A stretch of 31,494 bases of DNA from a virus. Below are positions 1 to 8,100 of the stretch, one piece after another. Every line of letters starts with the position of its first letter. The first letter of the stretch is position 1. Both the position numbers and the translations under genes were made by a program. The DNA lies in the IMG/VR virus record IMGVR_UViG_3300008113_000828, positions 1 to 31,494 of that record. One strand, 5' to 3'. The notes under the pieces were generated by a model. It was not told the DNA's origin. It did no database searches and saw only the letters and a list, made by a program, of their open reading frames with translations.

Positions 1-109
1 GTTTAATAGTCTTTTCAACCTGTAGTAGTATCAGCAATAAAAATATTTCTGTACAACAGTGCCCCTGCTACAGTCCTGCTAATACTGCTCTGACCAGCAC
101 TTTTACTAT

Positions 110-125
110 TGTGATGTAACTCACA
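110..125. promoter_or_regulatory. CRP/GlxR-family operator-like palindrome
   Basis: The bases read TGTGATGTAACTCACA: perfect TGTGA and TCACA arms around six bases with TA in the centre. This agrees with the actinobacterial GlxR consensus TGTGANNTANNTCACA and with the related E. coli and mycobacterial CRP consensus. Its centre is 117.5. A -10-like TACTAT at 165-170 with no recognisable -35 element would place a start near 177, about 60 bases downstream, as in class I CRP-activated promoters. The binding site is well matched; the promoter is a guess. Confidence 0.55.
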
Positions 126-182
126 GAATGCAAAGCATTCGGAATGGCTGTTTGAACGGGTTAATACTATATAGAGAGTATT
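126..182. repeat. Two short inverted repeats next to the CRP-type site
   Basis: GAATGC at 126-131 pairs with GCATTC at 135-140 around an AAA loop. AATACT at 163-168 pairs with AGTATT at 177-182 around eight bases. The first abuts the CRP-type palindrome. They could be operators, RNA hairpins or part of a packaging site; no T-run follows, so they are not intrinsic terminators. Confidence 0.4.
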
Positions 183-195
183 TACTATTACAGTA

Positions 196-242
196 GCAAG
201 TCTCTTAAAAGACTTGCGTTACAGACTGTATCTACTGTCTGT
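196..242. repeat. Tandem hairpins upstream of the tRNA
   Basis: GCAAGTCT (196-203) and AGACTTGC (210-217) form a perfect 8-bp stem with a 6-base loop. Immediately after, ACAGAC (221-226) pairs with GTCTGT (237-242). ACAGACT recurs at 259-265. No T-tract follows, so termination is unlikely. RNA processing ahead of the tRNA or a packaging-protein binding site are possible roles. Confidence 0.45.
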
Positions 243-295
243 TACAACTGACTGTAAAACAGACTATTGCAGATGGGTAAATACTGCCCAAACCT

Positions 296-368
296 GTCTC
301 TTTGGCTCAACGGATAGAGCGTCGGTTTACGAAGCCGAAGGCTGGAGGTTCAAATCCTTCAAGGGACA
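296..368 (+). tRNA. tRNA-Arg (anticodon ACG)
   Basis: A full 73-base cloverleaf can be drawn by eye. The acceptor stem is GTCTCTT (296-302) with AAGGGAC (361-367). The D stem is GCTC/GAGC (305-308/317-320). The anticodon stem is TCGGT/GCCGA (322-326/334-338) around loop TTACGAA, placing anticodon ACG at 329-331. The T arm is GGAGG-TTCAAAT-CCTTC (344-360), and A368 is the discriminator. CCA is not encoded. ACG (inosine at the wobble position) reads CGT and CGC; CGT is a frequent Arg codon in the phage genes here, so the tRNA plausibly boosts late translation. Confidence 0.93.
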
Positions 369-387
369 CTATAGATAGGACAGTTAA

Positions 388-969
388 TTGACTTTTCAAA
401 AGGGGTCTAATAACCCAAAAAGCGGGGCATTAGCCGAGGCAAAGGCTAAAGTTTTGGCCTTGGTAGCAGAGGGTATGTCGCCTAAAAAGGCGATGGAACA
501 GTTGGGCAAAAAGCCCGATACCATCCGAATCTGGATGCTACGAGATAAAGAGTTTGCCGCAGATTTAGAGCAGGCTTTGCAGGATGCAAAGTCAAACTCA
601 ATTAAGGCGCTAGGTATCGCAAAGGAGGAAATTACTTTTCCTCAGTTTAGCGAGATGTTCCTAGACCAACGGGTGTTTCCACACCACATGGACTGGGTAG
701 ACCTCCTAGAGGATAGGGTTCCGTCCTGGCTCCACGATAATATGATTTATGAGCCTGGGGATAAAACCCGCCTCCTGATTAACGTACCACCAGAGCACGC
801 CAAAAGTACGGTCATAACCGTCAACTACTCAACTTATCGTATCGCCCTCAACCCTAACATCCGCATCATTGTGGTTAGTAAGACGTTGAACAAAGCACGC
901 GAGTTCGTGTACGCAATCAAGCAAAGACTAGTATGGGTGGACAGATTTACGGTGCCCGTGCTGACCTAA
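388..969 (+). CDS. terL: Terminase large subunit, N-terminal part (HTH plus Walker A), frame-disrupted
   Basis: This frame holds the first half of the DNA-packaging ATPase. Residues about 15-68 look like a small-terminase-type helix-turn-helix (AEGMSPKKAMEQLGKKPDTI). The ATPase domain follows, with the Walker A-type loop PPEHAKST at residues 134-141 and the usual IRIIVVSKT strand. After AIKQRL (to about 930) the frame leaves the family pattern and ends in an unrelated tail. The ATPase continues in another frame starting near 933. The start is TTG at 388, seven bases after AGGA. Family members usually have about 90-100 residues between Walker A and Walker B; here about 60 can be traced, so 40-55 residues and the frame have been lost. 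An assembly deletion or a defective genome is more likely than programmed frameshifting, since no slippery heptamer is seen. Confidence 0.8.
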   Translation: MTFQKGSNNPKSGALAEAKAKVLALVAEGMSPKKAMEQLGKKPDTIRIWMLRDKEFAADLEQALQDAKSNSIKALGIAKEEITFPQFSEMFLDQRVFPHHMDWVDLLEDRVPSWLHDNMIYEPGDKTRLLINVPPEHAKSTVITVNYSTYRIALNPNIRIIVVSKTLNKAREFVYAIKQRLVWVDRFTVPVLT

Positions 970-2126
970 TTATCCTAGATGACTGCATCACAACCGCTAA
1001 CGCTCATGAGTATGAGAAGCAAATTGACTGGCTACAGAAGGAAGTTATTACCCGTTTGGGTAAGAACGGTAAGTTATTAATCGTTGGGACGAGAATTGCC
1101 GCACAGGATTTCTATAAAGAGTTGCGTGACCCGAAGTATTGGTCGGGCGGTAAGTGTCCTTTTACGTACATGGGCATGCCTGCTGTTCTGGAGTATAGTG
1201 AAAAGCCAGATGATTGGGTTACTCTTTGGCCGAAGTCAGACTTACCATGGGACGGGGATGAAGACACCCCAGACCCAGACGGACTCTACCCAAAGTGGGA
1301 CGGACACGCACTTGCCAAAAGACGCGGAGAAGTAACCCCTACTACTTGGGCATTGGTTTACCAGCAGGAGGATGTCGCAGAAGATTCCATCTTCCCACCC
1401 GCGCTGGTTCAAGCCTGTATCAAAGGAACACGTAAGCGTGGTATCTTGAAACCAGGCGCGGTGGGACATCCGACTCAGGTTGAGGGATACACCATCATAG
1501 GCTTTGACCCTGCTATGGCAGGTAACGCTGCTTTTGTTGCTATTACCTACAACAGGTCAGATTCTAAAATATACGTTTTAGACTGTATAAACATGAGCGA
1601 CCCAACTCCACAGAAGATTCGTAACACAATCGAAGAGTTGGTTCTAAAGTACAAGCCACAAGAGTTTCGAGTTGAGATTAACGCTCACCAGAAAGCCTAC
1701 TCTCTGGATGATGATTTGCGTCAATGGCTATCTTCCTATGGAGTACGCCTTGAAGCGCACCATACCAACAAGAACAAGTGGGATACAAACTTTGGTGTTG
1801 CATCTATGTCAACGTTATTTGGAACCATGCGAGACAACAAGTTCCAAAATAACAACACTATCGAACTAGCATCAACTGACGCATCAGAGGGTATGAAAGC
1901 CTTGGTGCAACAGTTAATTACTTGGAAGCCAAATACCCGTGGCAAGACCGACTGCGTTATGGCGCTGTGGTTTGCGGTTATTCGTGCTAGAGAGTTTATG
2001 CAACAAACTTCTTACATGAAGCGATACACCGAAAACCGCTGGGCAACAAGAGCACAGATGAACAGACGTGTGTCAGTTAATTTAGATGAAGCCTTTGCAG
2101 AGCAATGGGCTGAGAACTACGGATAA
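933..2126 (+). CDS. terL: Terminase large subunit, C-terminal part (Walker B plus nuclease), frame-disrupted
   Basis: This frame resumes the packaging motor just before Walker B. MGGQIYGARADLIILDD is typical of actinophage and related terminases, with LIILDD at residues 12-17, and coupling motif LLIVGTR follows. The second half is an RNase H-like headful or cos nuclease. Likely metal-binding acids are the D in IIGFDPAMAG (about residue 191), the E in RVEINAHQ (about 247) and the D in KTDCVMALWFA (about 339). No Shine-Dalgarno precedes ATG 933, so independent translation is doubtful. It probably represents the 3' part of one gene with the frame at 388-969. The portal gene starts eight bases after its stop. 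Confidence 0.85.
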   Translation: MGGQIYGARADLIILDDCITTANAHEYEKQIDWLQKEVITRLGKNGKLLIVGTRIAAQDFYKELRDPKYWSGGKCPFTYMGMPAVLEYSEKPDDWVTLWPKSDLPWDGDEDTPDPDGLYPKWDGHALAKRRGEVTPTTWALVYQQEDVAEDSIFPPALVQACIKGTRKRGILKPGAVGHPTQVEGYTIIGFDPAMAGNAAFVAITYNRSDSKIYVLDCINMSDPTPQKIRNTIEELVLKYKPQEFRVEINAHQKAYSLDDDLRQWLSSYGVRLEAHHTNKNKWDTNFGVASMSTLFGTMRDNKFQNNNTIELASTDASEGMKALVQQLITWKPNTRGKTDCVMALWFAVIRAREFMQQTSYMKRYTENRWATRAQMNRRVSVNLDEAFAEQWAENYG

Positions 2127-2134
2127 GGATAATA

Positions 2135-3874
2135 ATGTTATCAATCGAACAGGTTGCAGCGAGAGTTGACTCTCTTAAGCACCGCTCCGCAGAACGCGAT
2201 GGTCGTCACCAAGACGTGCTATCTGTTCGCAAGGGAAACATTTCTGAAGTTTATCCAGAGTTTTTTCCAGAAGGTGTAGACGCAAACGTAGTTGCAAACT
2301 TTATTGACATTGTTGCCCGTGACCTATCAGAGGTGATGGCACCATTGCCAGCAGTTAACTGCTCTGCTGTTAACGCTGCAAAAGACCAGGCTCGTAAGTT
2401 TGCAGATACCCGCACACGTATTGCTAGCAATTATTTTTTCCATTCAGATTTACAAGTACAGATGTATACAGGCGCAGACTGGTACATCACATTTGGTTTC
2501 GTCCCATTCATTATTGAGTTGGACGATGAAGCAGGTATACCGCGTATTCGCATAGAAAGTCCTATCGGGGCTTACCCAGAGTTTGACCGCTATGGACGCT
2601 GTATTGCCTTTGCTAAGCGTTACTCACTATCACTTGGAGAATTGGTTAGCCAGTTCCCTGAGTTTGAATACCAACTGTTGGGCCGTGATGGTTACGACCA
2701 GAACCTCAACACACAGATGGATATCATCCGTTACTACGACAAGGACCAATCAGTAATTTTTGTTCCTTCACGTAATAACTTAATCTTGTCACAGGCTAGA
2801 AACCCTATTGGCAAGATGATGGTAGTAGTAGCACGCCGTCCTTCTGTAGACGGCGAAATGCGTGGACAGTTTGATGATGTTCTTGGCATTCAGTTGCTTC
2901 GCAATCGTTTTGCATTACTTGCAATGGAAGCAGCAGAGAAGTCAGTTCAATCACCAATCGTAGTTCCAGGCGATGTACAGGAGTTTGAGTTTGGTGGGGA
3001 TGCGGTTATCCGCACTAACTCACCAGCAGGAGTGCGCCGAGTCGAACTCCCAATTCCAGCAGGTGCATTTACAGAACAGCAAGTTTTACAACAAGAACTT
3101 CGTACAGGTACACGTTATCCAGAATCTCGTACTGGAAACCTAGACGCATCAATTATCACGGGACAGGGTGTTCAGGCACTCATGGGTGGTTTTGATACTC
3201 AGGTTAAATCAGCGCAGGCTATCTTTGCCTCTGCACTAAAGAATGTTATTTCTCTTTGTTTTGAAGTTGATGAGAAGTTCTATAACTTCCAGAAGACTAT
3301 TCGTGGCGTAGATGCTGGAGCACCATACGCTGTTGACTACTTACCATCAAAGAACATTAAGGGTGACTACTCAGCAGATGTTCGTTATGGAATGTTGGCT
3401 GGTCTTAACCCAGCGCAGGGTCTTATTTTTATGTTGCAGGCCCTTGGTGGCAAGTTGATTTCAAAGGACCTCGCTCAACGCGAACTTCCATTTGGAATTA
3501 ACGTAACTCAAGAACAAGAGAAGATTGAAGTAGAAGAAATGCGTAACGCATTAGTATCTTCACTACAAGCAAGTGCACAAGCAATTCCACAGTTAATTGC
3601 TTCAGGCGGGGACCCAACTACTATCGTTAAGCAGATTGCAGAAGTTATTACACTTCGTCAGTCTGGTAAGTCTATTGAAGACGCTATTAACGAAGTATTC
3701 GCACCAGAAGAATTACCTGCTGCTGGTGCACCTACGGTTGAGCAACCGTCCCCTGCTCCCGCCGCGCCAGCAGCAGGCGCTCCTCAAGCACCAGCATCAC
3801 TTCAATCTTTATTCTCTAGCCTAAGTGCTAGTGGCAGAGCAAGTGGTGGAGCAAGAACTGTAACGCGACAATAA
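2135..3874 (+). CDS. Portal protein
   Basis: At 579 residues directly after the terminase, this is the expected portal: the dodecameric ring through which DNA enters and leaves the capsid. The sequence has the portal flavour of long helices and beta segments (NVVANFIDIVARDLSEVMAP, GADWYITFGFVPFIIELDD, ESPIGAYPEFDRYGRC). The last 60 residues or so are rich in Pro, Ala and Ser and likely disordered. AAGGATAATA before the ATG serves as ribosome binding site. No frame damage is seen, unlike the preceding terminase. The assignment relies on size, position and general character, not on a catalytic motif. Confidence 0.8.
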   Translation: MLSIEQVAARVDSLKHRSAERDGRHQDVLSVRKGNISEVYPEFFPEGVDANVVANFIDIVARDLSEVMAPLPAVNCSAVNAAKDQARKFADTRTRIASNYFFHSDLQVQMYTGADWYITFGFVPFIIELDDEAGIPRIRIESPIGAYPEFDRYGRCIAFAKRYSLSLGELVSQFPEFEYQLLGRDGYDQNLNTQMDIIRYYDKDQSVIFVPSRNNLILSQARNPIGKMMVVVARRPSVDGEMRGQFDDVLGIQLLRNRFALLAMEAAEKSVQSPIVVPGDVQEFEFGGDAVIRTNSPAGVRRVELPIPAGAFTEQQVLQQELRTGTRYPESRTGNLDASIITGQGVQALMGGFDTQVKSAQAIFASALKNVISLCFEVDEKFYNFQKTIRGVDAGAPYAVDYLPSKNIKGDYSADVRYGMLAGLNPAQGLIFMLQALGGKLISKDLAQRELPFGINVTQEQEKIEVEEMRNALVSSLQASAQAIPQLIASGGDPTTIVKQIAEVITLRQSGKSIEDAINEVFAPEELPAAGAPTVEQPSPAPAAPAAGAPQAPASLQSLFSSLSASGRASGGARTVTRQ

Positions 3875-3888
3875 TCTAAGGAGGGGAC

Positions 3889-4461
3889 ATGACGACTCTT
3901 GTAGCAATTCAAGGTAATGGTTGGGCAGCAGTTGGTTGTGATTCCCGTTCATCTGGTGATGATGGTCGTCTTATGCAACTTGCTACTCATAAGATTATTG
4001 AAAATAACGGTATTTTAATTGCAGGCTCAGGGGCAAGCCGTGGCTCAAACATTCTACAGTTTGGCTGGAAAGCACCTAAGCCACGTGCTACAGATGACTT
4101 AGATGTATTCATGACGCAGACATTTATCCCACAAATGCGTAAAGTATTTATGGATTCTGGTTATGACATGAAAGAGGACGGGGATGCAGCAGCACATGAT
4201 TCACAATTTCTTGTTGTCGTTCGTGGAGTTATTTATCCTGTCTTTGAAGATTATTCTTGGGACCGCGACACTCGCGGTATTTACTGTTCTGGCTCTGGCG
4301 CTGATATTGCTTTGGGTGCCATTGAGGCTTTTGCTGGAAGTAGAAAATCATTTACGCCAAAAGTGGCAGAACTAGATATTCGTATGGCAATTAACATTGC
4401 ATCTCGCTGGGACATTCATACTGCTGAGCCAGTCGTAGTGAAAATACAGCACGCAAAATGA
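3889..4461 (+). CDS. Ntn-hydrolase (HslV/proteasome-beta-like) peptidase, candidate prohead protease
   Basis: The 190-residue protein starts MTTLVAIQGNG. Removing Met would expose Thr as an N-terminal nucleophile, as in HslV (TTIVSVRRNG) and proteasome beta subunits. Other expected elements line up: Asp18 in GCDSR, Lys35 in LATHKII, a glycine-rich turn LIAGSGASRG, and a second CSGSGADIALGAIEAF segment matching the HslV GSG loop. Length is close to HslV (about 175). It follows the portal after AAGGAGGGGAC, where many phages encode the capsid maturation protease, and no S14, S49, S78 or U35-type protease is seen nearby. Proteolysis in head maturation is therefore inferred. Interference with host proteolysis is an alternative. 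The Ntn fold is well supported; the role is not. Confidence 0.75.
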   Translation: MTTLVAIQGNGWAAVGCDSRSSGDDGRLMQLATHKIIENNGILIAGSGASRGSNILQFGWKAPKPRATDDLDVFMTQTFIPQMRKVFMDSGYDMKEDGDAAAHDSQFLVVVRGVIYPVFEDYSWDRDTRGIYCSGSGADIALGAIEAFAGSRKSFTPKVAELDIRMAINIASRWDIHTAEPVVVKIQHAK

Positions 4462-4727
4462 GCAAAGAGTTTAGAGACAAAATAGAAGAAGCGCTAAAAA
4501 TCCTTGTAGATGAGGATGAGAAGGGGACTAACTACATCTGCACTAACTGGTTATTAATAACCGAATGGGCAGACTACGAAGGGTCCCGCTATTTACACAC
4601 AGAAGTTAGTGAAGCCATGACTCCATGGAATGCCTATGGCATGATGAAGATGGCTCAAGAATATAACAGCGAAGTGCTAGGCACTAAGGCTGAAGTTATT
4701 GATGATATGGAAGAGGATGAAGAGTGA
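4458..4727 (+). CDS. Small acidic hypothetical protein
   Basis: This 89-residue protein overlaps the Ntn-hydrolase gene by ATGA, so the two are probably translationally coupled. It is acidic, ending in a run of Asp and Glu. The core ICTNWLLITEWADYEGSRYL and MTPWNAYGMMKMAQ suggest a small compact fold of two or three strands followed by helices. I do not recognise a function. Coupling to the peptidase makes a partner, inhibitor or minor head protein reasonable guesses. Confidence 0.7.
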   Translation: MSKEFRDKIEEALKILVDEDEKGTNYICTNWLLITEWADYEGSRYLHTEVSEAMTPWNAYGMMKMAQEYNSEVLGTKAEVIDDMEEDEE

Positions 4728-5140
4728 CAACAGCACCAGAAAATCGTGGCGGTTATCGTAAACCATCTAACCCAGCACCAGCATCAGGACCTGGCGCTCT
4801 TGCACAGCGCACAGATGGCGGGCCAACACAAGCAGCAACTTACATTCCAGGTCTTCCATACGGCCAAGGTCAGCAAACATACAATAATCAAACATCAGCA
4901 CCTATGGCTGGTACTCCTTATGATGCTTTGCCTATGCAGCCAGTATCTTTAGATGCACCAACACAATATCCAGATGAGCCAGGAACTGCAGGTATTGACC
5001 GTGGTCCTGGAGGCGGTTCAGAACTTCTTGCTGGAATGCCAAAGTTAAGACCCAACCCAATGGACACACTCAAGAAAGTAAATCTCTTTGATGATTCTGG
5101 AGAAGCAGAATTAATCTTAATGAACTTCTTCAATAGTTAG
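4724..5140 (+). CDS. Pro/Gly-rich, probably disordered virion-region protein
   Basis: A 138-residue protein from a GTG start that overlaps the previous stop (GTGA), with an AAGAGGATGAAGAG purine stretch upstream. The first 105 residues are rich in Pro, Gly, Gln and Ala and should be disordered. The last 25 residues (MDTLKKVNLFDDSGEAELIL) could be a short helical binding peptide. There is no catalytic motif. It sits between the candidate maturation protease and the giant virion gene, so a minor structural or linker role is possible, but no function can be named. Confidence 0.65.
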   Translation: MTTAPENRGGYRKPSNPAPASGPGALAQRTDGGPTQAATYIPGLPYGQGQQTYNNQTSAPMAGTPYDALPMQPVSLDAPTQYPDEPGTAGIDRGPGGGSELLAGMPKLRPNPMDTLKKVNLFDDSGEAELILMNFFNS

Positions 5141-5148
5141 GAAACTAA

Positions 5149-8100
5149 ATGCGCGTTTTAAAACCTATAGTCGCAGAAGCATCTCCTAACCTTTATTCAG
5201 CGGCTACGCGAGCAAATCTTTTGCCTGAAGAGCAGAACCAACTAGAACAAATGAGTTGGGCTGTTAAGAAAAATAAAGAACTTACTCGCATGAACTCAGC
5301 AGATGCACGTAAGGCATTTGAAGGTTTAGACCCAGACGCGCAAGAGGGCTTAAAGTTTTTCTTTGGAGATGCAGACTATATGCAGGCACCACCAGATTTT
5401 GGTGACCGCGCTATTGGTGCATTGAAGTTTACCGCCAAGACAATTACTAGCCCTTTGATTGCAGTGTTTAAAGTTGCTGGTGCATACAACCGTGCGATTA
5501 ATACACCATACTTGGTGAGCCGTCAGGTAGCACAGGGTGAGAATATCTTTAGTGCTAACGTCTGGTCTGATGCTTGGAACGGCACAGATGTCTACGATAA
5601 TGGTGCTTTAAAAGAAGCAACAGACCGTTTTGGTAAAGCAAACATATACATTGCAAAGGGATTGTTAGCAGGTAAGCGCCCAGGAGAAATCCTTGAGTCC
5701 TATGGGGAACTAACTCCAGAGATTGCTAAAGCCTTTGAAGAGGCGTTTAACGAGCCAGAAAAGTTTAGGCAAGTTCTAGATGCAACTAAGTATGCTCAGG
5801 TTTCTTTAGGACGTGACGTTGCACGTATGCTAGACACCAAGCCACCAAAGAATGGTGCGCTTGCTGGTGACTACATTGACGGAACTACCAAGAACATTTC
5901 TGGTGTTATTGACTTTATCTACCAAATAGCAATTGACCCACTAACGTGGATTACTGGTGGAACAAGCAAGGCTGCAACCCGTGGTACACAGTTAGCAGAG
6001 ATGGTAACTAACGCTGCTCAGTCAGGAAATGTTGGCTATGGAGTAGCACGTGTCTTTAAAGACAAGGGTGTTATTCAACTATGGGACAAGCAACTAGGAC
6101 CAGCCATTGAAAAGTTGGCCAATGCAGAGACTGTTGCAGAGCGTGCAAGTATTCGTCGTTCAATTGGCAAACTAGCACCTGGTTACAATAGCGATGACGC
6201 TATTGTTTTTCTTGAGAAGAATAAAGTTTTTGATGCTGAGTCTGCTGAAAAGATTTTTAGCGATGCAGAAAACACATACTTGCTTTTGTCAGGTCGTGTA
6301 GATGGTATTACCTATCGCCGCAACGGTATTGCCGTTGCTCGTAACAATCGCCGCTTGAGTGATGGGTTTAACAACTACCTTGACTCTGTGTTTAACAAAA
6401 CAGTATCTAAGCAGAGCATGGAAGAGTTTAACGCCAAGGGCGAAGAAGCATTTAAGATTCTTGTTAAGTCTGGTGAAAACTCAGACAAAGCATTTAATCC
6501 AAATATTACAGACCTATTTAAGATTGAAGATGACATCAAAGGTCTGAAGCGTTTTGCGCTTAAGGCTGGTCGTCTTGCTGCTCGTAACCCAGCAGGTCAA
6601 CAGATTCTTATTGGTGATGAAGCGGTCAAGACTATTGATACTGTAAGACTTGTTGCACGACAGGTTGTTAACAGAGACATGGCAGATTTTATTGCCCAGA
6701 AGTTTTTACAGTCATCTGAAGATGAGCAGGTTGTTATTGTTCGTAATTTGTATGCCGCTGTAATGCAGCGTGCAGGTCTTGCAGGAGACCCAAATGGCGA
6801 GAAGTTAATGCACGATATTCTTAAGAGAACTCTTAATGAGCGTGCTGGCTTTACAACCACAGTTAAGACTGAAATTGATGACGCTTTTTCTGGCGTAATG
6901 AGCAAGAATGCTGTTAAGTTTGAGAATGAAACACCATTGCTTGCAGGTTCTTCTGCAATTCAGCCTTCTCAGTTAGCAGGAGCCATTGCTCCGCTACCTT
7001 ATGAGCAGATTGCTATTGAGGCAAACTCAATTCGTTCTAAAAAGAACCTTATAACTGCAGCAATGGGTACACCAAACAGCAAACTTGCTAAAGACTTTGT
7101 GGATTTTTGGTCTATCTTTACATTGTTCCCACGTCTAGGTGTGCGTTCAGCCATTGATGAAGGCTTTATGTATGCTTTAACAGCGCCTACACGTAATCTT
7201 CTTGATTATGCTAAGGGTACTGGGCGTAAATTAAACAAGTCTGGTATTGCATATACAGCATCTCGGTCCTCACAGGGACCAATTGCTGAACTACTTAGCA
7301 AAACATTTAAAAAAGACCCAGCAGATTTACTTGGCATTGAAGCACGCAATGAAATTATTGAGTCAATTGCTAAGCGTGAAGGTGTTTCTATTGCAGAGGT
7401 CAGCCACCTTAAGATTAATCAGGAGATTGCAGATAGAGCATCTATCTTTATTCGTAATCTAGACCCCGCTGAGCGTGACTACTGGACACAGGCTATGGTC
7501 TACCATCCAGATTTGCTCAACTCAATGGCACAGTCTGTTGCTGCACGTACATCTCTTGGCGGAAAACTAGACCAAGAGATTGTTGCTGAACAGTTAAACA
7601 TCAGTAAGTTGACTGAGGCATTAAACATAGTTGGTAAAGAAGCAACTGGTAAGCGTTTCCAGTTTGGTAAGTACCAAGAGATTGAAATTGATAAACTTCG
7701 TGCAGCAGATGACAACTTTGTTACCCTTGCTCACTACGATAACTGGTATATCCGCTTTGCTACTCCACGCCAGCATGGCAAGTTAGAGTTGCCAGGACCA
7801 TACCGCGTATCTCCAGCAGTTGCTTTCTTTGCAAACAATGGACTAGAAACTCCAGATGATTTGGTACGTGCAGTAGACGGAATGATGGAACGTCTTGGCA
7901 TGGCTAAGGACAATGACTTCTGGAAAGTATCAGACCAGGCACAGCCAGCGTTAAAGAAGTTCCTTTCATACTTTGGTGACACTGTTTACTGGCGACAAAA
8001 GGGTCTTGGAGACGAAGACATTGCTCGCATTTACTTTGAGCGTATGTTGATGGATATGCGTGATAACTTCCACGGTGGTCCACGTCTATACAACAAAGAT

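Larger units (their letters stand above)
1..295. other. Non-coding, hairpin-rich region left of the late genes
   Basis: No convincing reading frame is seen. The stretch holds a CRP-type palindrome (110-125), several short perfect hairpins (126-140, 163-182, 196-217, 221-242) and repeated short words such as ACAGACT (221-227 and 259-265) and CTGCT. It lies just before a tRNA and the terminase, where tailed phages often keep packaging sites, late promoters or genome ends. Which of these it holds cannot be decided from sequence alone. Confidence 0.6.

Noticed and set aside
296-368. tRNA as an integration site (attL)
   Set aside because: No integrase or excisionase is present, the tRNA is complete, and no second copy of its 3' end is seen in the window.
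920-945. Programmed -1 frameshift joining the terminase frames
   Set aside because: There is no X-XXY-YYZ slippery heptamer, and frameshifting would not restore the missing 40-55 residues.
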